Shown: positions 1-12,762, counted from the first letter of the stretch. The stretch: 64,000 bases of DNA from Calamus simplicifolius (GCA_900491605.1 UESW01000065.1:56906-120905), one strand, 5' to 3'. Made by a program: numbers and translations. The notes: generated from the sequence alone by a model not told the origin.

Positions 1-960
1 TGCTATTTTGCAAGCAACCAATGCAACCTGTTAGAGACCCTTCTCAATGTATGAAAACTGGGCAAATCTGAGCCTCCACTTCTAAACTTGACATTTTTTT
101 TTTATCTTTTTGTTCTTTTCTTCTGTTGTTTTGGTACTATAATATTTTTTCCTTTTTTCACAATTTATGTTTTTTTAGCGTTGTCAAAGGCATGCCATAG
201 GCCCACATAAGGTGGGAGGTGCTAAGAATTAGATGCTTCTTATACTGTAAGGTGCATATAAGGTTGGAAGCACTGGTTGCTAAGCGTTAGATGCTTTTTA
301 TATCCTAAGTGAGATGCTTTCTTTTAGGTGTACATGAGGTAAAAAAGATGCATACTTTTGATCTAATTTGAAGTGCAAGAAAAGCACGCTTTTCTTAATA
401 AGTTATTTTTATAAATTTTTAATTTTACTATATTTAATAGATTGTGTTGACTTTAAAATGCTTATCCTATTCACAATTATTTTTTTACCTTAAAAAAAGG
501 CTAAAAATTATGATATCATCTAAGAAAGAGAGAAGAATACAACAAGAGACCGTAGATTTCAATTGAGAAAAAAGAGGCTTTTCATTGAGCTAATAGGTTA
601 AATATATAACTATTGTGCTTTTTTATTTTTTTTTACATATTATAAATCTTGTTTATCTAAATTAGTCTGTCATTTATTTTAAAGATGCGCACCTCACTTT
701 ATTAAGAAGTGCCCCTGTGTTTTCTACCTTTTTCGTAGGCTCCAAAGGCTTTTTGTGCTTAAATGCACTTAGCCATTTTAACAACAGTTTGTTTTTATTC
801 CTAGAAAGGCATCCTAGAACAGGGTATTTCTCAATCACTAAACTTGCATAATTTATTCAGCATATTTCTTGCCTCTATCAATGTGGTTGTGGAGTTGTGT
901 GTTGGAAAATTGGGCATGTTAGGGGTATGTTTATACAAGGTTGGATGGCCTGCTGATCTG
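1..960. other. AT-rich non-coding stretch
   Basis: No reading frame of credible length or recognisable family is present. The stretch is AT-rich with T-runs. A short motif around 'aaggtgcatataaggt' recurs loosely between about 200 and 340, which looks like degraded repeat sequence. I see no RNA gene or regulatory site. Confidence 0.5.
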
Positions 961-1480
961 CAAGCATGTAGCTGCAGCCAGTAGTATACTGAGCCTCCTG
1001 TTGACCTCGATCTTAAAACACTTTTTATCACTGTTTTCTGTTTCCATGCTTTCTTGGAGTTCAGATATACGCCAAGGCCCTATATTTTATGCAGGGAGAT
1101 CAGTGGAATTTTTACTATCAAGATATTGTAATCAAGCATGTAGCTGCACCGATTAGTAAACTGAGCCTCCTGTTGACGACAATCTTAAGCTCTTTTTTAT
1201 CACTGTTTTCTGTTTCCATGCTTTCTTGGAGTTCAGATATATGCCAAGGCCCTACATTTTTATGCAGGGAGCTCAGTGGAATTTATACTATCGAGATATT
1301 GTAGTCAAGCATGTAGCTGCAGTCATTAGTAAACTGAACCTCCTCTTGACCTCGATCTTAAACACTTTTTATCACTCTTTTCTGTTTCCATGTTTTCTTG
1401 GAGTTCAGATTTATGCCAAGGCCCTATATTTTTATGCAGGGAATCGGTGGAATTTATGCTGTCCGGATATTCTCATCAAG
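961..1480 (+). repeat. Three tandem copies of a ~172-bp unit carrying a coding-like segment
   Basis: The junction motif CAAGCATGTAGCTG occurs at 961 and 1133 and, at the third start, 1306; the last copy ends in CAAG at 1480. This gives units of 172, 173 and 171 bp. Each unit has a pyrimidine-rich tract, then 'ttatgcagg' (a plausible splice acceptor), then a segment reading GDQWNFYYQDIVIK in copy 1 and GAQWNLYYRDIVVK in copy 2. Copy 3 is one base shorter there and ends AAG followed by 'gttaaa', a plausible donor. The conserved reading of copies 1 and 2 suggests a triplicated small exon with flanking intron. I do not recognise the protein. Confidence 0.7.
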
Positions 1481-3776
1481 GTTAAAGTTGATGTTCTCCA
1501 CATTTTGGAGTCCCAGTTTTTTTTGTTTTTTTTCGGAAGTATATGGTGGTAGTTATTATTTGATCATTGCAAAGGCTGTATCCTGACCTTTAAATTGTTG
1601 ACAGATGAACGTAGTTGAGGGCGAAGATTCTTGGATAAGGGACCTACAAATGGTTTGCATTGTCTAATGTTGCAGACTGGACCCACATTTGGTTTGAGAA
1701 CATGTTCCTCAAAGTTCTATTGAAATGTGAGTTATCATTATTTTTTTATTCTTTTATGTTGCTTGGAAAATTTGTATATTTGCTATGTTTTCTGAGATTC
1801 ACCTTCTAAGAGAATAAATGTTGTGTGTTTCTGTGACTTTGTTAAGTGCTCAGGAATTTGAACTGGTATTGTCTTATTATGATGCATGTTCAACCAAACT
1901 TTTCTGTTTAGAATTAACTATGGCTAGGTATAGAGCAGTGTCTGTGGTAGCCGTTGCTATTTTGTCTAGTCTATTCAAAAATTAACATTTGTAATTCCTA
2001 CTTGCAATGGCTGAGTTTGTAAGAGATGCATGCATGTTGAGGATATGTTAGAGAGTACTTGATATAAAATGTGAAGTTTATTCTTCAAAAAAAAAAAAGA
2101 GAGAAGGAAAATAAAGGCGTGAAGTTGGGTTCCCAGTAATTTTAGGAAAAATTAGCCTTTTGTTTTCAGTATTATTCTTTGTTTTATTATGGGCTGTGGC
2201 ATTTTTATTTTGTGTGGCTATATGGTACAAGTGATTAGTCTCACATTCATGTTTCTACGAGTGGCTCAGGTAAAAATCTGGTACGAGTCTCCAACGTCCA
2301 TATCTTAAGTGGAGTGTTTGGTTTTGCTGTATGTAGTGTTGGCTGAGAGGATGTGATATTTTGCAGTCGAGTGATCCCAGAGGTTTGCCTCATCCTGTTG
2401 CATGGTTTGCTTTAGTTTTTATTGACAGCGTCTTCGTGCTGCAGGTTGACTGGCGTTAACAATTATTGCAAGTCTGCTGTAGTGATCAGCTCCAATTTTT
2501 CTGCGGCTGGTTTTTTCATCTATTTAATATGCATGAAATCTGTTTGGGCATCATATGGCACTACTAAGCTCTTGGGTTGGCAATGTGGAAATTTATCTTA
2601 AAATAATTCATAGGCTTTGCGGTTGAAGCACGAAATGAATGCGATTTGGTTATGGTATTGGGAAGCAGTACTAATTTGTTGGACTTGTGCTGGACTTTTG
2701 TGGGCTATAGGGTTATTGGCTATTACTTAAATACGGACAAAGAATATAGAGTGAAATTTGCCTTTTTGACTCAATATCATTGGCATTAGGATATACTTAC
2801 TGAAATTCTATGTAGCCGCTACTACTGAAAAAAAGCGAGAATTCATGCAACTGAAGATCATATGATAGCAAAACATGAATCATAGGGACTGTTATCTATC
2901 ATGACTACTGTAGGATTCCTTTTTCTCTTTTTTTTTTTTCTTCTTTTTTGACCCATATGACAGAGAATTGGATATCGAAAGCTATTATTACCATCCAAAG
3001 GACGGTGTTTATGTTGGTTTTATGAATGGTGGAGGCCCTTATTGGCACTGTATCATCAGCTAATGTATGTCTAATCTAGAAAGGGCTGCTGTGGTATGCA
3101 TCTGATCTGATAATTCAATGTGTTGTATTCATTTCAGTATTTTTCTTTTTTTATATGGCATGATAAATACAGAAGGCTCTGCATTCAGGTGCAAAATGCA
3201 GGACGAGGGAGTTTGATATTAATAAGAATTCTTATGTTGTGGACTGCATGGCCACTGACAATTTGTCAGACTTATAGATGCTATTATGCCCAAGAAATAA
3301 TACAGGATGTAGTCAGTGATTTTAGCTACATTTGGCTTGACGTAGGGTTAGGCTTTTTTAAATAAGATGGAACTTAACGGAATTGTCTTCTGACTCCATT
3401 TGCTTATTCCTCCCCAATGTTCCAGTTTTTTTCTTTATTTATTTGTTTTAAAAAAAAAGCCAGCTATGGTGATGTGGTCATAGTTTTAGGGCCATATGGT
3501 TGCATCTTTATTTGTTTTCTACGTGCTTTCTACCACTAACCAACCAAACCAACTTAGTCGAAAAGCTGGAGTCCTTGACCTATTCGGTCGTGCTCCTTCC
3601 ATATTCCGTACTCTCACGCTCATTGGCCTCTCTCCATGAACTCATTCTCCCATCCTCCTATCTCCTATCCGTCCGTTACTCTTGCCAGCCCCTGTTAGGT
3701 TAATGTAATCTTTGTCTTGATCTGTCATGGATTGAATCTTCTCCATCTCGATCTTGGTATTAGGGGTCTTGGAAGC
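1481..3776. other. Non-coding or unidentified gene remnant region
   Basis: Mostly AT-rich sequence without a supported gene. One short segment at about 1640-1735 reads as plausible protein (ALSNVADWTHIWFENMF) and ends before a possible donor 'gtgagt'. With the triplicated segment upstream it may be exon sequence of a plus-strand gene that continues outside the window or has decayed. A second weak candidate exon lies near 2965-3060. Neither could be assigned to a family. Confidence 0.35.
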
Positions 3777-3785
3777 CATCAAGAA

Positions 3786-4674
3786 CGTAGCTTCTATTTG
3801 CACCACACAATTTACTCAGTATATCCCCCTACTTTAATTTTTTTTTTAGTTGCTCTTTACACATCCAAAAATACTCTACACCCTCCTAAAAATATAAAAT
3901 TTTTAAATTATCCCTTCCTCTTTGTTTTACTCTGTACACCCCCTCACCCTCAATGCATCGCCTAAACCCCTCTTCCCTCTCTCCCTTCTTCCTTGGCACC
4001 AGCAGGCACCAATGTCCTCGGCAAGTCTCTCCCTTCTTTTCTGGCATCGGCATTGGCAAGCAGTAGCGGTGAGTAACTCCCTTCAAAACCCACCACCTCC
4101 CTTGCTAGATGTTCCTTGCCTCTCTCCCTCATTCGCCTTCCTTTCTTGCCGGATATTTCCTGCCTCCTTTTTGTCATCCTTTCTTGTTGGATGTTTTCTG
4201 TCTTCTCTTGTCATCCTTGTCTTTTTTTTGGTCCTGCTCGATTTCGTTGGATCGATCCCGTTGGACTGAACAGAAGTAGGGGCCGAACAGAGGATCCTTG
4301 TTAGCCCTGTGTTGTCAAACAGAGGTGACTTGTTCGACCTTATGTAATAGAATAAAATATGAACCGTGAAAAAAAATTGAAATGAGTTAAAAAATGAACC
4401 TTTGCGTTCATAGAATCTTTTTAAATCGCTAGGTGCTTGTTTATTGTTCAATTGAAGGTTGAAATCTCTTTAAACAAGGATGAAAATGGATTGAGGTTTT
4501 TCACATGAACGTGGAAGGGGGGAGGTGTGAGAGGGGTGTGTTTTGTTCATTCACGGGTGCAGAGAGTAGTAATAAGGGGCATTTTGGTAAAGTTTTTTAG
4601 CAATAAAATTGATATATTATTTTGTTAAGTGGCAGATGTACTGAGTAATTTTGATGGTGCAAATAGAAGCTTCC
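3786..4674. mobile_element. Mutator-like non-autonomous element, copy 1 (889 bp)
   Basis: The ends are inverted repeats: AGCTTCTATTTGCACCA reads inward from both sides (left at 3789, right complement ending 4671), and similarity continues for about 35 bp. The nine bases CATCAAGAA stand at 3777-3785 and again at 4675-4683, the 9-bp target-site duplication typical of Mutator-like elements. The interior is CT-rich on the left, with GTTCG/CGAAC-type motifs around 4265-4340. There is no transposase, so it is non-autonomous. It belongs to the same family as the elements at 19100, 22242, 26698 and 40365. Confidence 0.8.
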
Positions 4675-4824
4675 CATCAAGAAACCCTAGGTCTAAATTT
4701 TATATGAAAAAAAGTAGATTTTGGGTTAATAAAAGCAAACAAACAGAACACAAAGATAATGACTTTTATAAATCTTTTCAAATCGCTAGTTGCTTATCAT
4801 TGTTCAAAATTCAAAGTTGAAATC
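4458..4824 (+). repeat. Tandem duplication unit (~358 bp), copies 1 to 2
   Basis: GTTGAAATC at 4458 recurs at 4816 in matching context ('aaatcgctag', 'tgttca' before it), so the unit is about 358 bp. It comprises the right half of the Mutator-like element plus its right flank. Copy 2 is interrupted after 4824 by the LINE and continues at 10783. Confidence 0.75.
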
Positions 4825-5061
4825 TTGGTACCTACTGGTTTTTGGCTTTGAAGGCTGTGGCGCTCGACGGCGAGGGCAGTCGCTGATACCGAAGGCAACC
4901 GACAAGGTTTCGGGAGGGGCTTTGAGCGGCTCAAAGAGGAAGGATAAGGACACGCTCTAAAAGATCAGAGGTCTTGCTCTCCCACTATGAAAGGCCTGCA
5001 ACGAAGTGGCTGGGCGTTCCGATAATAGGGGTGTTTCGAACAGAGGCATTCCAAACAGAGT

Positions 5062-6451
5062 ATGAGGACGGCTTCCGTCGGGCGTCAGGTGTGGGTGTTG
5101 TTGGTACCTTTGTCGGACACGATGGAGAAGCTTATTAGACGCTTCCCAAAGGTAGTTGATCTACCGATTGAGGAAGTTGAGGCGGAGATGAATGAGTGGA
5201 AAGGCCTTCGGCCTCGTCGCACGATCGCTTGGACAAAAGATCTCCACAAAAGCGGCCATGAGGGAGGTCGCTAGATACAGCTTGGATGAGGGGTTGCTTG
5301 CTCCTCTGTTTCAAAGAAACAGAGGACTAGGATCGAGTGCTGATTCGACCATGGGTGGTTGGCAGCCATACCATGGCCATCGAACCTTGGCGACCTTGTT
5401 TCTCTCCATCTGGATGCGTCTCCCTTTACTGCTGGCCAAACTATGGGGAAGGGAGACGCTGAGGAGGATCTGCAACTGGGCCGGCGAGCTCATTGATCTG
5501 GACGACTGCACTACACAACGATGATGACTCGGCTTCGCTAAAGTCATCGTTCGAATCCATCTCTCCAATCCCCTGAGGCTGGGCATCTTGGTGGGTGGCT
5601 CGGATGGCAACCACTGGCAGCAGTTTGTCTACGAGAACCTTGCTGGAGTTTGCCGCCACTGCGGGCGGTTCCACCACTCCAGGGGAGCCTGCTTGGCTGC
5701 TGGCGATAGGACTCCATTGGAACTGCATCCAGACAACACCGAAGCTACGGCAGAGCAGGTGGGATGTGAAGCTATGGGCGGACAGAGTTTAGGCCCATGG
5801 CTTATGGTAGTCCGGCGTTGGCTGCCACCTGAGTAGAGGCCAATGCCAACGGGGAAGAAGGGGAAGGTCATGTGCGACGACACTGAGGTCAAATCCCAGA
5901 TGAAAGGTAAAGAATCCCTTGTTGGGGATGACAAGCCGAAGGTCTCCTCGAAGCAGGGGAAGCTAGACGACGGTGGCAGGTGATCCAAGCCATCAAAAAT
6001 AGCCCGTCGATGGTCACCCCCTCACCCTTCAGCGTCTCTGGTGGAAGGGGAGATCGGGCCACCGCCGGGGACGATGGCCAATCACGACAGGCACAGTTTC
6101 AGTCCGCTTCAGAAAGGAATTGGACCACAAGGCAAGGTTACGGTAGAGATGCCCAACAGCTATTCGGTGAAAGGCTTGAATGGGGTTGGCATCACTACTC
6201 GGTCCTTGGACAGGGAGCCGAGCAACTCCAAGCGTGCCCGCTCTCCATCTAAGCGGGCCACCCGAAAGCTGCGAGAACACTGCGCATTGAAGCCCACTAT
6301 AGGGGATGGCACAACACCTGACTCCAGCGAGAGGGATAATGACACGGTCCAGGGGAATTTTATATTCTCGGTAGGGACTCTGGGTGGCGGGATCAGTCAG
6401 ACCACCATGCAGGCTGCCACTTCCCTGGCGGCATTCGAACCCAAGATATAG
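5062..6451 (+). pseudogene. LINE ORF1 remnant (gag-like, zinc knuckle)
   Basis: Broken frames cover the region between the LINE leader and the endonuclease. At about 5651-5692 the reading VCRHCGRFHHSRGAC gives a CX2CX4HX4C zinc knuckle, the nucleic-acid-binding motif of plant LINE ORF1 proteins. Upstream, a segment with EEVEAEMNEWKG fits the N-terminal domain typical of these proteins. Several stops and shifts separate the pieces, and neither a start nor an end can be fixed. Confidence 0.75.
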
Positions 6452-6633
6452 GAGTCAGCAATGCGAGTGGATAGGCAGGGCATGACTCCTGAGAAAATCA
6501 TGGGGAATTCGAGATTAGCTATCCAGGGCTCTGACGATGGGGTACTGGCGATGGAGGACTCACTTGACGAGGCCACTGGGAACCAGTTCGTAGGGGGCGA
6601 TGATATGGCCCCTCCCCAACCTCATGTAAAGTG

Positions 6634-9600
6634 ATGCAGATCTTGATTTGGAATGCCCGGAGTGCAAGAAAACCAGCATTCCGAGCAACTTTTGGCAGGA
6701 TGGTCCTACAGCACCTGTGTGTTGCTGGAAACCCAACTATTTGGATAGAGTCTTGATCGGGCTAGACGTCAACTCCACCCGATGTGAAGTACCGGGAACT
6801 TTCCGGAGGCATCCTGGCTATATGGAGACGAGGGTTGATGAGGGTCGATGCTCTTCACTATTACGAGCAACAGGTGATCATGGTGATCTCGGAGGAAACT
6901 GGCAACCCTTGGATCCTATCCGGCATCTATGCGAGTACTGAGCACAAGAAGAGATGGAGGTTGTGGCACGAGATCTCCAGGTTAGTCACTTAGGGCTTCC
7001 CTTCTCTTATTGCTGTTGATTTCAATTGCATTGTAGGCCCTCATGAAAAGAGGGGTGGTAAACAGTACGTGGATAGTGCGAATTCCAGAGAATTTAGGGA
7101 GCTTTTGGGTGACACCAAGCTAATTGACCTTGGTTATGCTGGTTCTCGATTTATCTGATGTAATAATCGGATTGATAGTGCCAGAATTTGGGAGAGGATT
7201 GACCGAGCCCTTGGATTAACGGATTGGTTGCAGCGCTTTCCCAGACATCAGGTCCAGCGCCTTCCCAAGGATTGCGTCTAACCACTGCCCACTACTCATT
7301 ACCATTGATAGGATGTGTCTCCCTAAGCCACCCTTTCGCTTTGAGAGGCTCTGAACTTTATACCCAAGGTCATGGAAACTTATCAGAGAGGTCTGGAGTA
7401 TGACTATTTGTTGAGATGCGCGTTATCGGATGACTCGAAGGATGATGTTGGCCAAGTGCAAACTCTACCGGTGGAACAGAACGGAAGTGGGCGACATCTT
7501 CAGGCAGATTGAGGAGGTGAAGGCTGATATAGCTGATCTTTAGAGACAGGAGGATCAGAGGGAGGGCCTTCAGAAGGCTGATCTAGGGCTACTTCGTCAC
7601 TATCTTTCTTCTCACCACTCCCTCCTAAGATAGCAGGAGGCTTTGTGGAGGTAGAAATCTAGAGTCCAGTGTATCAAGAAAGGTGATCAAAACACCATAT
7701 ATTTTCACCAAGCTACAATGGCCAGGAGAACAACCAACCAGATCAGGCAGTTGAGAGGGGACAACGGCACTCTAGCGATTGATAGTGAGGAGATCAGTGA
7801 ACAAATTTTTTAGCACTTCAAATCCAGGTGGAACCCTCCCTTAGGGGAGGTTGCACATAGTCAGGGTCCCTGCCCAGCAGATCGTATTTCTGAATAGGAG
7901 AACACAGCCCTTTCCCTCCCGATATCTTCTATGGAGGTTCGGGACGCACTCTAGTCCCTTGGGGAGGACAAATCGCTCGGCCCAAATGGTTTCCCACCCC
8001 CTCTCCCCCCCCCCCCCCCCCCCCCTTTTCTTTTGTCAATACTGGCCCATCGTTGAAGGAGAGGTCGTGGAGGCTGTTCAAGTGGCCTTTCACTTAGGCA
8101 TTTCATCAGAATGGAAGAAGACACTGATTACCCTTATCCCTAAGAGACCCGATGCATTTTCCCCGAGCCACTTCAGATCGATTAGTCTTTGCACCACCAT
8201 CTACAAAGTCTGTGCGAAGGTCCCGATCAGGTGTCTTCTGATGTGTGTGCCTTGCCTCACAACCCTGAACAAGGAGCCTTTATTAGAGGATGTGGCATCA
8301 CTGACAATGTCCTCATTGCTCAAGAATTCATGCATGACCTCAGGCGTGCACTTGCTCAGGAAAGTCTCATGGCCATCAAGTTGGACATGGAGCGGGCTTA
8401 TGACTGGATGAGTTGGAGCTTCCTTGGGTAGACCCTCCATGACTTTGGCTTCTTGGATAGTTGGATCAGATGGTTAATGGACTGTGTGGAAGGCCCTTCT
8501 TTTGCCATCCTGGTTAATGGCACCCCGACTGCGTACTTCTCTTCATTGAATGGCCTCCGCCAAGGGTGTCCTCTATCCCCTTACCTATTTATTCTATGTG
8601 CTGATGCTCTCTCTCAGGCTTTGAGAGATGCGGTCCAGCGTGCACTTCTAGAGCCATACATTGCCGCTCCAGATGCCCGGCCCCTTTTGCATCTTCATTT
8701 TGCTGATGACTATCTTCTCATTGGTCGGGCCTCAATCCAGAATGCCAGATGGTTTGCTCAGATTGTGGAATCTTACTATCGCGAGTCGGGCCAGTTAGTC
8801 AACCTGCAGAAATCATCCGTCATCTTCAACCCCAAATTGAAGCCCAGAACTAAAGCGAAGATCCTGACCAGCCTGAGGATCTTGAAGCAGCAGGGGATCT
8901 TGTCTTATCTTGGTGTCCCTATGACGAGGGGTCAGCTTCGGAAAGCGGACTATAGGCCCTTAGTTCAGTGGGTCCGGGACTGCCTTGAGGGATAGCAGGC
9001 CATCCCTTTCTATGATGGGCAGGGTTACCCTCATCAGGTATGTCATCAGTTCTATGCCGAGCTACTTACTGGCTAACTCGGTAATACCTAAATTATGTCT
9101 GAGGGAGTTGGAACAGTTTTTCTGCAACTTTCTATGGAGACACAGACAGGATAGTTAGGGTACTCACCTGTTGGCCTGGGACACTATCTGCCGCCCAACC
9201 AGAGAGGGAGGTCTCGAGATTCAGTCCCTCCAGACTAAGAGGGAGGCACTTATTGTCAGACATGCTACGAGATATATCCTTCAGCCCAATTATCTGTGGA
9301 GCAGAGTTATGAGAGCCCGCTATGGTGTTTGGAGGCCAGGTGCTCAGATACAATCATCGTCTAGTGGTCACTCTCATATTTGGAGGGAGATCTGCGCTCG
9401 TGCTTCTATCGTGATGGCCCATGTCAGATGCTTGGTTAGAGATGAAATCATGATCGATGTCACCTAGGATGCATGGCTATCGGCTATCCCCTGGCAAGGT
9501 AGCCGACCTTTGTGGGTGTAGATGCGGCTGACAACCTCTGGGTTTGTGACTTAATGACAGAGGATGGTATGACCTGGAGATCCCAGGAGCTCTTTAGTCT

Positions 9601-10703
9601 ATTCGGGTACTTACTAGGTTCTCATATCCGTGCCGTCCCAATTTCGCTCCACCAAGGACACGACCTTAGGGTCTGGGGTCCTTCTTGCTGTCCCAAGATA
9701 CTCTCAAGCACCCTTTATGACTTGTGCAGTGGACCATCTGACTTAAGCATTGATGCGGCTTGGATATGGAGACTCCCCACTCATCCGAGAGTGCAATTAT
9801 TCATTTGGAAGATAGCCTGGGATCACCTCCTTACAAGAGCTCTTCTTCGGTGGAGAGGTGTGGATATTCCGAGGTCCTGTCCGGAGTGTGGGTGTCAGGA
9901 TGAGATTACAGAGCATGCGATCCTGAGCTATCCTAGGGCAAGGCGGATTTGGAGACTGTCGGGGATTGACCCTGGGATGCCAATGACAATGAGCAGCAAC
10001 GTCCTTTTCTTTAGTACCTTCACCAAAGTTTGGCTTAGGAGACTGGCTATGCAGCCTATATTGCTTATCAGATTTGCCTATCCAGGAATGCGGTGACCTT
10101 TGAGGCTAAGATCATCCCAGCCCATCGGGTGCTTCAGCGAGCTAGATGCTTGGCGGCAGAGTATCATCATTTTAATGCGGTGTCACCTCTGGCTACCCCA
10201 GATCCCTTGGACTCCCATGCTGCTTCGGCAATGGCCCGCAGGGCAATCTTCATATTTTGAGAGCCCCCTCCCCTGGGGTTTGTCAAGGTGAGCTTTGACG
10301 GCAATGTCCGAGGTATGGTAGGCGAAGCTGAGTATGTCATTCGGAATGACGAGGAGAGAATTCTGGCGGCCAAAGGAACCTTTCTTCATGAGCCTTCTGT
10401 ACTAGATGCTAAGCTCAGAGCGTTGTGGGATGGCATCGCTAGAGCGTCCCAACAGCTATGGGCTGAGAGGATTATCATCGAGGGGGATTCTTCGGTAGTT
10501 ATGGATACATGACAAATGGGACCTCTACGATGCACCCCCTCTCCTCTGTGATATCAGGAGGCTTCTGCAGGGTTCGGTGACGGTTTCAGTCCACCATATC
10601 TATCGGGAGGCAAACATAGCGCTTGATTGGGTTGTCTCGTTCATGGCACAGCATTCCGTTGGATGGTCTTGGTCTCAAGGGGACGGGATCTCTTCTCCCT
10701 TCT
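6634..10703 (+). pseudogene. LINE ORF2 remnant: endonuclease, reverse transcriptase, RNase H
   Basis: It opens with ATG at 6634 and the endonuclease start MQILIWNARSARKPAF. Reverse transcriptase motifs follow: AIKLDMERAYDWMSW near 8370-8415, NGLRQGCPLSPYLFILCADA near 8550-8605, and the catalytic box HFADDYLLIG from 8695 (FADD in place of YADD). A zf-RVT-like segment (WRLPTHPRVQLFIWKIAWD, then CPECGCQDEITEHAI) lies at about 9760-9930. An RNase H-like segment (SFDGNV near 10290, EGDSSVVMD near 10480, then VHHIYREANIALDWV) closes it. Numerous stops and frameshifts break the frame, and a run of 21 C at 8005-8025 lies upstream of the core RT motifs. Confidence 0.9.
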
Positions 10704-10782
10704 AGGGGTTTCTTACTCTTGATCTCTTGGGCTGTCCTCGCACCTGATTAGCATGATTGTCCAATTGTACAAAAAAAAAAAA

Positions 10783-11087
10783 TTGAAATCCCTTCAAACA
10801 AGGGTAGAAATGGATTAAGGAGATTTTTTTACATAAACGTGGGAGGGGAGAGGGGTGGGAGGGGTGTGTTTTGTTTAGGGGGTGCTGATAATAATAAGGG
10901 GCATTTTGGTAAAGTTTTTTGGGATAAAATTGTTATATTTTTTGTTAAGTGGGGGTATACTGAGTAATTTTGAGTAATTTTGGTGGTGCAAATAGAAGCT
11001 CCCCATCAAGAAACCCTAGGTCTAAGCTTTATATGAAGAAGGTAGATCTTGGGTTAGTAAAAGGCAAACAAACAGAACACAGAGAAA
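10783..11087 (+). repeat. Rest of tandem duplication copy 2, downstream of the LINE
   Basis: From TTGAAATC onward this matches 4459-4756: 'ggggcattttggtaaag', then 'gtgcaaatagaagct' and 'catcaagaaaccctagg'. It therefore contains a second right end of the Mutator-like element, with its right target-site repeat. Divergence from copy 1 is visible throughout, so the duplication is not recent. Confidence 0.75.
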
Positions 11088-12762
11088 ATGACTTCTATGA
11101 ACGCAATCTACAACCTCTAACCAATAGTAGATAGTACAAATGAGAGGGAAAAAAAGAAAAAAAGAAAAAAATCATTACAAAGTTGTCTTCCTAAAAAGGG
11201 AAAAAAATTGTAAGACGAGTTGGGTGCTCGGTTAACTTCCTTTTCTTCTGTCTTTTTTCTTTCAAACAGTAAGCCTCCGTATTCCAAAACGATAAATTTT
11301 TAGGAAAGTGATCGTCCGTTTATAGTGAATGATGTTTATGATGGACCTAATGTGGTACCGTTGTACGATGTCATGTTCGGACTCTTAGCATTAGATTTTC
11401 CTGCTCTGCTCGAATCTTACGATCTCCGCTTGACAATTGGCATGTTGGTCCATGGGAGATGTTAGTTTGTCCAACTTTCCTAGTTCATGGCATACCCAAC
11501 CTAGCATATTATGATGATCAATGCATGCATAAGAAAGCAAGACTACCATGATAAATACATGCTTTGAGGGGATAATGGAGGAGAAAATGTTTGAAACGCT
11601 CATACCTCACACTAATAAAAGCTCCCAAACCAAAAAAAAAAAAAGGTAGGGAATTATGAACAAATGATTATTATAGATCCCTGCCTGAAGAGTGTTTCTT
11701 TTTTTCTTTTTCTTTGACTTTGAATTAGTGAATAAGAATCCTCCCAAGCTTTTATTAGAAATTAGACATTACGGAGAGGAAATATACAAAGCAGAGCCAA
11801 TATAGGTTTAGCAACAAATACTCATCACCAGCTAGTCTTCATTGATGAGAAATATATCTGAATCTCTAAGAAGACCGCATATGAGGTGCGTAGGAAATGT
11901 TAAGGGTAAGGGTATAAGGCAGAAGAGAAAGAGGTTTCGAGAAGTCTCAACACGTTCTTCGCAGAAGCTAGAGACTTTTCCAGCCTAGGATTGTGTCTAG
12001 CTTTTTAGCCTCCTTCCTCCTCCTCTCAAGGATTTGTAGCAGAATACCTTGCAGGGTGAGTGACTAATGATTCCGAGGGAATGAAGTAATTTAAAAGATA
12101 TCTCAATAACAAGTGTAAGTGATCTGAAGGATAGAATTTGAAGAACCATTCAGATAGGATAAGTTTGTCTGCAGAGGTAATCGAGCAGCTGTTTGTCAAC
12201 AAGACGCTCGAATGGCAAAATCCTACCAATAGAATACACCGTATGATATTGTTTCAGTTTCAAGCCATTGATAAAGAAGCAATTAAAAAAAAATTGCCAG
12301 TTAGTTATATCCATCCTGAAGTCCATACGATAAGTGGCTAGCATTTGAGCCCAAAAGGTGCAAAACATTGAATTTTGGCTTCCAATTATAGGAAGATCAA
12401 GGCAACGTCTTTTAGTTAGCAGGTTCAGGAGATAGAAGTGTGCGTACAATATCAAAAATGAGGTAACTACATCTAGCAACTACATTAACTGCTCCCTACG
12501 AATTTAGAGGACAATGTATATACCTCTACAAATTGATCCAGATGATAATGTTTTTCCTTAAGTTTCACCTTGACGTATCAAGATTGGTAAACCTTCTGTT
12601 GATATTGTAAAATATATGAGAAAGAAGAGATCGAGAAGAAAAGAATCATTCCAAGTTAAAACTCTAAATTGTCTGTCAATCTTCAACATGATTCTTATAC
12701 TCAAATCTTGGGTTCAATTTTGAATGAATCCTCCATCGAAGAGTTATATAAAATTCATTCCG
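11088..12762. other. Intergenic, no supported gene
   Basis: AT-rich sequence with homopolymer runs and only short, unconvincing frames. I recognise no protein motif, RNA gene or terminal repeats. Confidence 0.5.

Larger units (their letters stand above)
4825..10782 (+). mobile_element. L1-type non-LTR retrotransposon (LINE), nearly full length, decayed
   Basis: A 6-kb insertion with the plant L1-clade layout: a first ORF region with a CCHC zinc knuckle, then endonuclease, reverse transcriptase, a zf-RVT-like segment and a C-terminal RNase H-like domain, ending in an A-run (10771-10782). TTGAAATC directly precedes it (4817-4824) and directly follows the A-tail (10783-10790), a short target-site duplication. 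It is GC-richer than its surroundings. Many in-frame stops and frameshifts show it can no longer move by itself. It interrupts copy 2 of a tandem duplication, so it arrived after that duplication. Confidence 0.92.
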
